A DNA stretch of 64,000 nt from Hyparrhenia diplandra (taxonomy: Eukaryota > Streptophyta > Magnoliopsida > Poales > Poaceae): assembly GCA_015847255.1 (NCBI GenBank), contig JADLZK010012338.1, positions 154,011 through 218,010 on the forward strand, given 5' to 3'. The position numbers were made by a program, and so were the translations under genes. Shown in pieces: positions 31,201-42,702 of this stretch; positions within the stretch are counted from its first letter, which is position 1; each line of letters begins with the position of its first letter. Under the pieces are notes generated by a model. It saw nothing but the letters and a program-made list of their open reading frames with translations, ran no database searches and had not been told where the DNA came from.

Positions 31201-31559
31201 TCGGGAAATAATGTGGGTGCCCATCCGGTGCAAACTAGTTGTACTCCCTCTTGGTGTGCGGAGTACTCCACCTTACATGTGGGGTGTTTGTCGGCGCAAA
31301 GGTCAGTGGCGACATGACCGGCTCCATATAGGAGTAGGAGTAGTAGTACTACTACTACTATTTTTTTTCCATGACACGTGCTGATCATATCACACACCTT
31401 GCATGTGTATCCCAAGCTGGCGTGTCCTACACACCTCATTTGCCAAGAGGGCGCACGTGTCACGCCATGGATTCGTGAGTGTCATAAACGCGATGCCCGA
31501 TCTCAATCGGCGAGGCACCGATTGACGGGCGGTCGAGGACCAGGGCGGATAGAGCGTAA

Positions 31560-32100
31560 TTAAAAAATCAATTTTATAAAATATATGGAATTTGACCTTG
31601 GACCAATAATAAAATTTATAGAGATTCAATTTTTGAGCGACTTTCATGTCCCATTAAGATTCACTTTAAAAAATCTAACTTTTTTCTTACGGTGTGTACA
31701 TTCCGCACACAAGCTTACTAAAAAAACTAAGTCACTCCTTGAAGCGTTAAGAAAATCTCAAAGGCCGTCCATAAAGTGCAAAGGAGGGAGTGCAATTCCT
31801 TTAGTACCACATTGCTAGTTGAAGGTGGAGTGAACCCACCTAAATATGGAAGTGTGAAATCTCTTGTTAGAAAAATTATTAAGGAGAGAGTCATGTGATC
31901 CTTCATAAAAAGGAATGCCATGTCCAGGACCTCCTCTCTCCTTCATAATTTCTTTTAATTTAATTTATATATTTTTTTTTTTTTTTGCGGCAACTTTCAT
32001 AGCGAGTTTCTTTTGCCATATGGTGGTAGAGTACCTTTCATTAATCTCTCGCTTCTCTTTTCTTCCTTTAAGCCATTAAGAAAAAAAGAAGCACCTTTTA
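31560..32100. other. no supported gene; AT-rich
   Basis: AT-rich sequence with poly-T tracts (31970-31986) and no convincing open frame. It includes short MITE-like remnants, such as AAGGAGGGAGTGCAAT near 31782, but no boundaries were found. Confidence 0.4.
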
Positions 32101-32129
32101 TGAAGGATCAAATGACACTATAGTTTTCA

Positions 32130-32281
32130 TACAAAGCGAGTGCCAAAAATTACATATACAGGGGACAAAGATTTTGTCCCCAAATAGGATAATGTTACAA
32201 TTGGGACTAACTCCTCTTGTCCCGGGGTCAACAATGGTCGGGACTAAAGCTCTGGATCGAAAAGTCTGTTCTCCACTAGTG
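32130..32281 (-). repeat. CACTA-type terminal fragment
   Basis: From 32281 the minus strand reads CACTAGTGGAGAACAGACTT followed by TTTAGTCCCGACC and TTGTCCC repeats. This is a well known grass CACTA terminus with GGGACTAAAG subterminal motifs. The other end was not found, so this is a fragment or a deletion derivative. Confidence 0.7.
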
Positions 32282-32499
32282 AAGTATATCACAACTTATA
32301 TAACACATCTCAATTTTCATCATCATGCACCTCGGTAGGTACCCAGTATCGGACATCAACCATCACGGACGCACCAAAAGCTATCAAAAATAAGTTTGTT
32401 TGATCGAGATCAACTATCTAGACCGAGGTAGCTATACACCTACATAAGATCGATCAATCAGATTGAACACTGTGATCAAAATGCCTAGAATGCGGGACC

Positions 32500-33300
32500 G
32501 ATGAACCTCTCACGGCTTTCGTCGCGGATCCTACACTCTTATTTGTAGAACCTATACGAGATGTACATATTAAGAAGTTATACAACTTTTATGTGCATGA
32601 CTTCATCTGCTGAAATCATTAGATGCTCCAAAAATTTTGTCGAAGCTGTATTTTACGAAATTAAAATTTCAAACGTTTTAAAATAACATGACAAAAGTAA
32701 TAGCGATAAGAATACAATTTCTTGATCAGACATTATTTCAAAAAAAAATAGAAAAGAAAAACTATCACATTTGGAGTTACTACGAGGGAGAAGAACTAGT
32801 CGCGGGTTTGGCCACAGTTAAAAAAAAAAAAATCGAGTTCTTGCAGAAGGCCTCTGCAAGCATGTCTCGCGGAAGGTTGTCCCGCGACGCGGGGTCAGCG
32901 GTCCCGCCCTTCAGTTAAGGGCGGCGATAATGCGGGTGAGTTAAACCCAGGCGGGCGGGCGGTGCACTTTCGGGCGCAGATGGCGACATGACCGTTGCGG
33001 CAAAAATTTAGGCCCTCCTATTCCCGTGACACGTCGATCATATCCACACCCTTGCACGAATCCTTTGCGTATCCTACACCTCATTTGTAGAATAGGGCCC
33101 AAGTCTGCCACCGTCGTTAAGGTCAATCTTTGGCGCGGGCCGCGATGTGTGTGTCCGCTGCGCTGGACGCCTGCCGTTTTTACAACCACCTACACCCATT
33201 GGGAAGACGAGAACGAAAGACGACGCCTTTTTTTTCCAGCACGGGTCTATTTTTTTTCCCAGCGCTCTGTTCACTAATCATTTCAACTACAATCAAAAAT
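32500..33300. repeat. tail-motif and block R1 remnant region
   Basis: The family tail motif GCGGATCCTACACTC is at about 32524 and a further variant (GCGTATCCTACACCTC) near 33067. A copy of block R1 is at 32610-32850, and an N-terminal remnant (AGCATGTCTCGCGGAAGGTT) near 32857. Together they look like one duplication unit of the F-box-like array with most of the gene deleted. Confidence 0.5.
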
Positions 33301-33431
33301 CCAAACAGCACAAATTTGGAAAAAATATAACACAATGCATACTCAGGATCTTTCCAACATCATCCATACATATGATCGATCAAATTTAAAAAGACCACTC
33401 TTTACTATTAACGACGAATAAACTCTGACAC

Positions 33432-34129
33432 TGCTTTGCGGATCCTACACTCCCCTCATTTTGCAGAACTTGTACGACGGCTGGAATTCCGTCCATGCGC
33501 CAAATGCTACGCACCGGTCTTGCCCTCTGCGGCAATGCCCGTCATGGCGAGGCTCCGGTGGGGTGGGATCCGCGGTATTCTAGATGCCACACATTAATCA
33601 AGTCGCAGCGCGCAAACAACCCACACATTTTGGCGGATTTTAATAGAATGGAAGTTGTCGAAGGTCGCGTACGTCCCTGCCGTCTCGGGGTCGCGCCGAT
33701 CTCGCATCAACCGCCGGGCACGGTCGTCGGCGGCGGCCGGTGTTACCCTGCCAGAGCACAAGAGCAAGGACATGCCCGGCGGCCTTATGCTCGGCCTGCT
33801 GGCACACTGCAGCATCACGGCGGCGTGACGGTGTCACGGTCTTCGATGAAGGCGACATACAAGCCGGCTACGAGCACGCCTCGGGTTGCGTGACGCCGAG
33901 CCTATTTGATCCAGACTCGCAATACTCAGCGAGTAGTGGAAAAGCTCCGGCCGATTTGCTGCCGGTATAGCAGCGGGTCAGTGGGATGCTCCGTCCCACG
34001 GGGGATCCTACCACGCCGCTTTCATCTCTGAAAAGGCACCCGTAGATTGGTGCCTCTTTGAATCCGCTGAAACCTTGGCGACCACGAATCGCGATCACGT
34101 GCAAGCATGTCACGCGGAAGGTTTGCCAT
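33432..34129 (-). pseudogene. F-box-like family pseudogene 3
   Basis: ATG 34129 gives MANLPRDMLA before a frameshift. Then come GRSIPLTRCYTG (about 33980), TQPEAC (33880) and a helical region AAGHVLALVLWQGNTG (about 33760), the Sel1-like part. The tail GECRIRK lies at about 33440. Spacing and order are the same as in pseudogenes 1, 2 and 5. At least three frames are needed. Confidence 0.5.
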
Positions 34130-34614
34130 GGCGTGTGAGCCAGCGGTGTGGCGGGGTTTTCTTTGGAAGCTCGAGGCGCGATCTAAGGCGGTTTTGTGCG
34201 GCGAAGAGGTAATGAACGGCCGATTGGCAAAGAGAGGTGAGCGGCAAATGCGGGTGTAGTTGGTGAAGAGTGGTGAGCAAAATGCCGGTCTGCAGGGAGA
34301 TGTAGGATTTTATGAGTGGGGCGGCCGGCGGCGGGTTGGCGAAGAGATGTGAACGGTAATAATGTGGTAGCGTAGCCCGGTACACTCCGGCGGGAGGTCG
34401 GCGGCGGACACACAACCCGGTGGGCAGCGCGAAGGAAATGCGTGCAGCGTCTGTAAAGATTGCAAGAACCTAAACCCTAAACCTAAAGTAAGGAGCCCCC
34501 TCCTGTTATCTTCAAAAAAGAACATATACACAATAACACGTACTGGTATTGATTCATGCAAGACCACTACCTACTCATACCCACTTTGTGCACCAAGGAA
34601 TAACCTACGGCAAT

Positions 34615-35299
34615 CGGCGCGGATCCCTACTCCCTACGCTGCGAAGCAGATGGGTACAGCTCCCATACTCCCGGCGCCCAGCCATCCATGAAGCCGCACC
34701 TATCGGCCATCTGCACCGATGCCGTCCTGGCGAGGGCAGCGGTTGGTCGAGCGGGAAGAAGTTTCCTCTACGCGCGCGGGGCATCACCAAGCCGTCGTGC
34801 AACACTCCCATTACCTATCCGCGGGCTTTGCATGGTTCGCGGTACTCAGGGTGCAGCCATCGTCACCGCCGTGTCGCTTCGATCTCCGCAAAACCACCCG
34901 AGCACGGTCATCGTCGGCGGCGCCCGGTGTTATCCATGAAACACGAGAGCAAGGACATGCGGCGGCGCCTTATGCTCGGCGCGGCGGGTAGCGATGATGC
35001 GCAACGGTCACTGATGATGACTGCATACAAGCCGGCTTTGAAGAAACGCCGGGTTGCCAGCGGCGGCGAGCTGGCGATAAGACTCTCGATACTTGCGTGA
35101 GTAGTGGAAGGTCTCGCCCCCACTTGCGGTCTGACACCTTGTCGGTCGATGCTCCGTCCCACTAGGGTGTCGCCGCGCCCGCTCTCATCGTGAATACCAT
35201 TTGCTCCGCAAGAATGTGGAGGGCCTCTATGGGATCCGCTGAGAGCTTGGCGACGCGAAGTGCAATCTCTGCAAGCATGTCAACCGGGGAGGTTTCCAT
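34615..35299 (-). pseudogene. F-box-like family pseudogene 4
   Basis: ATG 35299 opens the cleanest N-terminus of the array (METSPVDMLAEIALRVAKLS, then ADPIEALHILAEQM), open to a stop near 35170. GRSID and a region ending RRFFKAGLYAVIISD follow in other frames. The tail region near 34615 keeps only a changed GCGCGGATCCCTAC motif. The N-terminus suggests younger decay than in its neighbours. Confidence 0.5.
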
Positions 35300-35554
35300 G
35301 GCGCGAGACATGGCGCGGCCTTGAGCGGAAACTCTGGCCGGCGCGCTCTAGGGCGTTTTGTGCGGCGAAGATAGGTGAGCGAGCAGCAATGATGTGGTGC
35401 GTGGCCCAATGGCACCCTACGGCGGCGGTCGGCGATGGACATATATACCACCGCCGAAGCGAAGCGTCGAAGGAAATGGTGAACGCCCTTTCAACCATAG
35501 TAGTACGACCTATCCCGGTCTTGGCGTCTGTAGGAATAAATGTTTTCAAACTTA

Positions 35555-35768
35555 CTCCCTCTATCACCGTGTTTCCCAGAAACAAATGCGGCAATTATAT
35601 ATTAAAATATATAAATATTTATGCTAAGTAATTAGCATTATCAAAAAAGATCTTTAAGTCTAGTTTTTTAACAATTTTATTTTAAGATTTAAATGTTGCA
35701 CGTATTTTCTAAAATTTGAGTCAAATTTGTGGCATGCATCCACGGCGACAAGCTTTAAGGGATGGAGG
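35555..35768. repeat. Stowaway MITE, same family as 30360-30591
   Basis: TA duplications at 35553-35554 and 35769-35770. The left end is CTCCCTCTATCACC and the right end AAGGGATGGAG (slightly eroded). The core AATTATATATTAAAATATAT is shared with the earlier MITE, in the same orientation. Confidence 0.9.
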
Positions 35769-35769
35769 T

Positions 35770-36480
35770 ACATCTCAAATCAAAAGGTTGTAAACTATAC
35801 AAAGTTTCATGGATATCGAGAACTACAATCGTTATATTGGTGGTTTGTCTAGCGAGGTCACTTAAAACATTTAAATATTAATTTTCAATCTTTTTGAAAT
35901 TGAGGCGTAATTTTCCTTTACAAGATAATGTCAAATAAAAAAACTTTTTAAGCTAAACGGTTTCATAACTTAGCAAGATCGACAATTCTTATTTATTTAT
36001 CGGCCCGCGAGCAAAAGCGATCCTTATTGGGCGAGGGCCGGGACAAAGTTCTTGAAGCCCGGTAATTTTTTTTTGCCCGACCCGTGCAGAAATATTACAT
36101 TTTTAGCTATTTTGTAGTGGAAAATGCGCTGGTAGCCCGCCCGGGCCCGGCCGAGCTTCGGCTCGGAAAATCTAGGCTGACTTCCCGGTGGGGCGTCATG
36201 GGCGGGATTTTTTGGTCGAAATAACTTAGGGTTTTTCGGCCCGACGCGAAAAACCTTCGGTATATTCTTTATTTTGGTTGTTTCCCCATTCAACATAGTG
36301 CTAGTAACATTGTTCACAAATCTTGAAATCTCTCTCGTTGTTTCATCAACTCTATGAGACATGCGTAAAATCTTGTGATGAACAAAGTTCTTTGCGACAC
36401 CGTTGGATGAAGAAATGACCAATATAAAAAATATGTACATATTAAGTTATACAATTTTTATGTTCATGAATTCTTCTACT
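35770..36480. repeat. dispersed block R2, copy 2, with a GC-rich insertion
   Basis: Same order as copy 1, but between CGACAATTCTTATTT and TTTATTTTGGTTGTTTCC there is about 270 bp of GC-rich sequence (about 35996-36268) absent from copies 1 and 3. The insertion is flanked by similar TTCTTATTT / TTCTTTATTT sequences, suggesting a target duplication of a small DNA transposon. Confidence 0.7.
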
Positions 36481-36661
36481 GAAATCATTAGATGCTCCAA
36501 AAATGTTGTTTGAAATTGTAATTTTTGAAATTCAAAATTCAAATGTTATCAATAAAACATGACAAAAGTAATAGCGATAAGAATACAATAGGTTTATACA
36601 ACATTATTTTACGAAATTTTAGAAAAACCATCACATTTGGGTTATTATGTGGGGAGAAAGA

Positions 36662-37207
36662 CTAGTCACAAGTTTTTCGCCGCAGTTTAAAATGAAAAAT
36701 CAGAGTTCCAGCAAGTCGAGCGGCGGCGAGACGGTTGCGCCTGACCTTCCACGAAACCGACAGGACATGTGCACGCTCTGGAGCACGCCTTGGGTTGCCG
36801 GCCTTGGCGATGGCATGGCGATGAGACTCGCGCGGGTAGTACAGCGGCCCCCAGCCATAGCCATAGCCGTCGACGTCGACCCGCCGCCGGTGCAGCACCC
36901 GGTCTAGTGGAATGCTCCGTTCGGCGTAGGCGCGGCTTACGTTTCGTGTCCAGGTACAGATGGCCCATAGATTGACCCGCCATCGGGTGCGCTCACGGCG
37001 ACGACGTGGCACGGGCGCAGCTGAGCTGCTACGGTGACGACGAGCGGCTGCTGTGGTGGTGCGTGGTGGCGGGGTGTGCCGCTGGAGCACGGCGGAGGTC
37101 CGTGGCGGAGGGACGGCCGGAAGGCGGGCCGGGCGCGCATCAGGAGGCGGCGCCGTCGTAGCGGCGCTCTCTCTCAGCGCGTGGAAAGTTTCATGAGGTA
37201 CGCTCAT
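36662..37207 (-). pseudogene. F-box-like family pseudogene 5 (diverged N-terminus)
   Basis: The minus frame is open for 181 codons from ATG 37207. It has a proline/alanine-rich start unlike its relatives, then AERSIPLDRVLHRRRVDVDG and AKAGNPRRA, which match the GRSIPL...GNPEAC core of the family. It stops at 36662 in block R1 sequence. The F-box-like start and the Cys tail are missing. The open frame may be fortuitous outside the core match. Confidence 0.4.
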
Positions 37208-37499
37208 GGAAAGATTCCTCTAGAAAAAAATTCATGAGAATCTGTTCATGATTCTTTGTTCTTCCGTGAGGAAAAATTGAATTCCATGAGGTATGAGCTC
37301 ATGGATTTTTTCCTCTGTTTCACCGGAAACCAAGAGCAAGAACCTTTCTGTAAAATTCCTTTGGCCCTAAGTTTGTTCGAAAGTTTTCAGCCATTTAGAT
37401 CGAGGTAGCTATACATAATATATAAGATCGATGGATCGGATTGAACCTGCAGCGCTCAAAATGCCCAGAATAGAGGGCCAGATGAACTCGACACTTTCG

Positions 37500-38185
37500 T
37501 TGCGGATCCTACACTCCTCGCTTTGCGGCGGCTCCACGACTCCGATTAGGTGCATCCGGCTTCATGCCGCACCATTACGGCTCTCTGCCGCGATGCCCAT
37601 CATGGCGAGGCACCATTTGGGCTATAAGGCGGGTTGTAGGCAACTCTTGTATCAAATGCGCCGCCAAGTAGAAAACAGCCTAAAATCCCATGATTGTCGG
37701 CGGGGCAGTACAATTGATGTTCTTCCGCGTCGGCTATGCGCCCGGTGGTAACCGATCTTCGCAGCACCCGCCGGGCATAGTCGTCGTCCGCGGCACCGGT
37801 GTTTGCCCTGAGAGCACAAGAGCAAGAGCATTCTTGGCCGGTTTCATGCCCTGACGCGGCGGCGCTCTGCGGCATCTCGGCTGCGGCGTGGCGGTCGGCG
37901 GCCTTTGGCGAAAGGCGACATACATGCGGCCTGATGTGCAGCCTCCGGGTTGCCCGGACGGCGGCGAGCTTGGTGACAAGACTCTTGTGATACTCGGCGA
38001 TACCAACCGCGGCCGGCGGGTATAGAAACATCCGGTCAGCAGGATGCTCCGTCCCACCGGGGGGGTCCCGCGCCGCTTTCATATCGAGCAGGTGGCCCGT
38101 GGGTGTGGAGGTCCTCCATGAGATCGCTAAGACCTTGGCGACACAATCGCAATCTCTGCAAGCATGTCAGCGGAAGGTTTTCCAT
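37500..38185 (-). pseudogene. F-box-like family pseudogene 6
   Basis: ATG 38185 begins MENLP and then frameshifts. GRSILLTGCFYTRRP, VGIAEYHKSLVTKLA, YVAFRQRPP and NTGAADDDYARRVLR (about 38060-37740) follow in alternating frames. The tail SEECRIRNESVEFIW is at about 37505. The best view of the helical middle part comes from this copy (SAAASGHETG and ALALVLSG in adjacent frames). Confidence 0.5.
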
Positions 38186-38459
38186 GGCGCGGGGCGGCGC
38201 TGCGGGGGCTTTTACGGTGGAAGCTCGGCGCGCGAAGAGTGGTCGCTGTCACCGGCGGGAGGGGAGGTGGCGGCGGGCGCTCGGTTGGTGAGCGGCAAAT
38301 GCGGGTGCGTCTTTGCGTAGCCCGGTGCAGCGACATGGGTGCACTCCGGCGGAGGTGTCGAGCCACGGACATGAACCGCGGAACGAGGTTCAAGGAAATG
38401 GGCGAACGAACTATCCCAATCTTGGCGTCTATCACGATAAATGTTTTCTTGTTTGATTT

Positions 38460-39115
38460 TCTATGACAAGATGATCTCAAATTAAAATGTTATAAACTAC
38501 AAAGTTTCATGGATATTTGAGAACTACAATCGTTATGTTGGGGGCTTGTCTATCGAAGTCACTAAAAACATTTAAATTTCAATTTACATTTTCTTCTTGA
38601 ATTTTTTATAACCATTTTTTTTTCTTGAGATTGATCGAGACACTAAGAGTTTCATAACTTAGCAAGATCTACAATTACGGTTGTTTCCCCATCGACATAG
38701 TGCTAGTGACATTGTTCACGAATTTTAGAAATCGCTCTTCTACTTTCATAAACTCTATGACAGTGTAAATCTTGTGGATAGTGTTACCGCGACATCATCA
38801 TATGAAGAAATGACAACTTTTATGTTCATGACTTCTCCTCTTGAAATCATTTTAGATGCTTTCGAAAAATGTTGTTTGAAGTTGTAATTTTTGAAATTCA
38901 AACTTCAAATGTTGTCGATGAAACATGACAAGAGTAATAGAAGTAAGAAAACAATCTCTTGATAGAGTATGATTTTACAAAATTTTAGAAAGAAAAACCA
39001 TCACACTTGGAGTTACTATGAGGGAGAGAAAAGACTAGCTAGTCACAAGTTTTGACCCACAGTTAAAAAGAAAAATTAGGGTTCTTGATCCTAAAGGTCT
39101 CCGACATGGCGGCAC
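38460..39115. repeat. blocks R2 (copy 3) and R1 in series
   Basis: The R2 motifs (AAAGTTTCATGGATATTTGA, CATTGTTCACGAATTTTAG) are followed at about 38850 by R1 motifs (GAAAACAATCTCTTGATAGAG, AAACCATCACACTTGGAG). This order shows the spacer structure of the duplicated unit. Confidence 0.7.
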
Positions 39116-39119
39116 ACCG

Positions 39120-41370
39120 GCATGTGCGCGGATGTCAGTCTCTCTCTAGCGACCATCACCATGTCATTAGCAATGATATCTTACCGGCGACTTTTCGAGC
39201 ATAGGTCAAAAAAATTTAATAAATATTATTCGTCTTATTTTCACTACTATAATTAATTCGGCGCTTCTGCGACAAGGTACGAAGTGTTCACGTCGGCCGG
39301 CTCTGCCTCTGCGACACGCGCGCGTCCCCGTAAAAAGTATTGTTGGAAAAGGTTTTGGTCAAAACTTTTTTGGGAATATAAAAACTCGTCGTTCCGTCCA
39401 TCATCTACACCTGCACTACAGACTCCTTTTTTCCAACACGGGTCTATAGAATCGTAATCATACATACCTCAACACTGTGTATAGTAGGTGTACTGTACAT
39501 CAGGGGTCACGTATGGAGTCATTTCACATGCCTGTTCGATCGATCGAGAGAGAATGAGGTGAGTGTTCGATGCCAAATTTGTTTCAACACAAGGCCAAAA
39601 TTTGGCTCTTTAGAACAAATCAAGCTGAATTGTTGAGCCACAATGCACAAGCTAGCAATACGAGGTTCAATCTGATTCTTGGAGAGCGAGCATTCCAAAT
39701 TTGAACAACTTTTTGATAATATAACAACATTACGGAGAAACAGGTTGTTTTGCTGGCGCCTAATTTTGGCTGATTTAATAGTATTCCGTGAGACATAACA
39801 AGCTGAAACAAGATGAAGCAAGAGCACCACGAACATTGTCAAAGAGAGGAAGCAAGACCTAAGCTATGAAGACATTATATGGGCGTCCCTCGGGTCGGAC
39901 TTCGAGTAGGGGCGGCGACACCCTCGAGGAGCTTGGCCGGATTATAATCTCAAGCGCAGGTCTTAGCGCTAGCCATGGCCATGACCGGGGCTCGAGACCT
40001 ACCGCGGGAGATTATAGTCCTATGGCCGTGAGCCCCACTCGTTGAAGTCCATTGAAAGGGTCTCTCGGCAAAACTTGAGTCCGACCCGGAAAAATGCTCA
40101 ACTTCGGCGAGGAGAGGGGAGCAGCCCGCCCGGCGACCTCCGGCACACGAAGCCAAACTTTAAAATAGAAAGCTGTATGTAAGAGCCAAATTATTGAGCA
40201 ATATAGGAGGAGTCACATAAATTTGTAAGACAACGGACTGTTCTAGCGTTCGCACTTTGGATCGGTCTTTGGGCGCTAATTGATGTCACTCAAGACTTGT
40301 CTACGAGGGAGACATGCATTCAAGCGACACTTAACTCCAAGAAGGAGTTGGCAAAGCAACACAAAGAAAATGTGCTTTTCTTGCCACATTTTCTTCGACC
40401 TCCCTCCCCATACTTTTATAATCTCCCGCGTAGGTCTTTGTGGTTGTACAAGCTATAGCATGAATCACACAAACATTCAAGACAAAACAAAACCTTTTTT
40501 AGAGCAACTAAAAAACTTCAAAAAAAGTGCACTTGAGAGATCTCAGCGGTGTTTGCAAGAAGATGTGCTTCTTTTTGCGACATTTTCTTGACCTCCTTCC
40601 CAACCCAACACTAGCTAAAACAAAGAGATCGAGGCGGCCGGGACTTGAGACCACATGAAGTCGAGATGCGAGCGGGCGGGACTTCGATCGGATCTGCAAC
40701 CACCAAAAAAAAAAAAAACTTATGTATTTCTTTGTTTCTAGAACCACATGAAAAACCATATCTAGCTGCATGGATGTGATAAAAAGCACCACCTGCACGC
40801 CTGGGATGGAGCGGAAGGCGAAAGCGAGGCAGACCCCCTATGTCGGACCGCTCTGTACTAGGTTTGGTTGAGATGAGTTTGGAAAGTCGGGACGGAGAAA
40901 GAGGTGAGAATATCGGTATGAGAAGAGGTGTAGCATGGGAGAAGGAAGAGGCGAGAGGCTGCGAGAGAAAAGCGCCCATAGTAGCACTATTATAAAGGAA
41001 TCCGAGGTGGCTCTTTGTAGAGTGTTCGATGAGAACACCATGGTCCCACGGTTAATGTAAAGGGCGTTTGTACCTTGTGTGCTATTTCAAAATTTCAAAC
41101 ATTGTTTGGAGTAATAGGACTATGGGAGAATTAGGAATTTGGTACTGAAAAAAGTTTGTCTTAGGAATCTGGCATCATTTCTTTTGACTTTGGGAATCGG
41201 CCTCAAAGCGAAAATTTGTTAGGAATCGGCCCTTCGTCACTTTTTGGAAAATATGCATGGTTCACGACTAACAAGACATCAAGTTTTCATCGCATGTGAT
41301 CGATAGATCGATCAATCCCAATTTAAAACTTGCTCATACTGCCCACACAACACCACAAAAGAAACTTTCA
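39120..41370. other. no supported gene
   Basis: Several open frames exist here but none is recognisable. Small features: GGATTATAATCTC and GAGATTATAGTCC form an inverted pair around 39940-40020, and two related segments with GATGTGCTTCTTT / AATGTGCTTTTCTT lie near 40365 and 40560. A poly-A run is at 40706-40719. Confidence 0.4.
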
Positions 41371-41700
41371 CACTCCTTGCGGATCCTACACTTCAAATGT
41401 TGTCCATGAAAGCGTGACAAGAGTAATAGAAGTAAGAAAACAATCTCTTCATAGAGCATGATTTTACAAATTTTTAGAAAAGAAAAACCATCACACTTGG
41501 AGTTACTATGAGGGGAGAAAAGACTATAGCTAGTCACAAGTTTTGACCACAGATTAAAAAGAAAAATTAGGGTTCTTGATCCTGAAGGTCTCAACATGGC
41601 GGCACACCGGCATGCGCGGATATCACCAGAGATGAGGTCTCTCTAGCGATGGAGCGTCCATCACCGTATCATCGGCAATGATATCTTACCGGTGTCTTTT
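41370..41700. repeat. family tail motif fused to block R1
   Basis: GCGGATCCTACACTT at about 41380 joins directly to CAAATGTTGTCCATGAAA of block R1, with no gene body between. It continues through AGGGTTCTTGATCCTGAAGG to about 41640. It resembles 38900-39190, which suggests a deletion derivative of the same unit. Confidence 0.6.
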
Positions 41701-41902
41701 TGAGCCGCAGTGCGTAACATACCCGTCTTTGTTATGCTTGTACTGCTGTATGCTTTCAAATTGAGTATATACTATATTGGGCCGATTTTTAGTTTGCACC
41801 GTCACTCTATTCACTCATCATTTCAGCAACATGTATTATACGAAGTATATCACAATTCACAACTATTAAAACACATCTCATTTTTCATCATGAGGCACAC
41901 AC

Positions 41903-42112
41903 CCTCCATCCCACAAATAAGTGCACTTCTTATTTGTGGTTAGATCTTATTCAAAAAAAATTTAATAAATATTATTTGTTTTTGTTCGACTTGTTCAATA
42001 ATTAGAGATATTTTCCTCATGATGTATTTCTTCTATTATTTGCTTAAAAAATTAAATAAGGCGAATGGTCAAACAAAAATTGTAAAAGTCAAAGATGTTC
42101 ATTTATTTGGGG
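41903..42112. repeat. Stowaway-like MITE, right end eroded
   Basis: Begins CCTCCATCCCACAAATAAGTG and ends TTCATTTATTTGGGG. The inner arms (AAATAAGTGCACTTCTTATTT and TTCATTTATTTGGGG) are partly inverted. The final GGAGGGAG is missing. Confidence 0.6.
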
Positions 42113-42702
42113 AATCGGTGATTCTACCCTCCTTTTAAAGGCCAAAGGCGTTTCTACCCTCCCTTTTTTCAAGCGTACAATTTTACCCTCAGTTTTCTTG
42201 ATTGGAAGTGCCATTTACCCTTATTTTTTAGACACCGTCAGCGGTGAGAAAAAAAAAAACAAGCAGCCCAAAAGGACCACCATGCCCCTTGGTTGGACGA
42301 GGAAGCGCATGCGCTTTCCTGCGTCCGCGAAGCACGCATGCGCCCACGGGATCGAAGCCACCCCTCAGCGGAAGCGGCGCCGCCCTGTGAGAAGAAAAAA
42401 AATTCCCGTCGCGAGATCGAGGCCGCCCGCCTTCGTCTCCCTCGGCGCCGATTCCAACCTCCACACCGCCGATTCGTCCCTCAGCGCGCCGATTCCTGCG
42501 GTCCGCCCCCTCGGCACAACCACCATGAGGCCGGGCGGATAGGGTTGAGGGGGCTAGGGTTTGAGGGTGGTCGGCGGGGCGGCGTCGCCCGGTGCCCCCC
42601 GGTGGCGGGGGGGAAGCCCTCGGTATTTGCCAAAGGGCTGCCAAGGGAGGAGGTAGATCTCTCTGTTCATCTCCCTCTCTTCCTCATTCGATCACGGCCA
42701 CT

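Noticed and set aside
39519..39842. Minus-strand 107-codon frame
   Set aside because: No recognisable family, and AT-rich repetitive surroundings. Likely chance.
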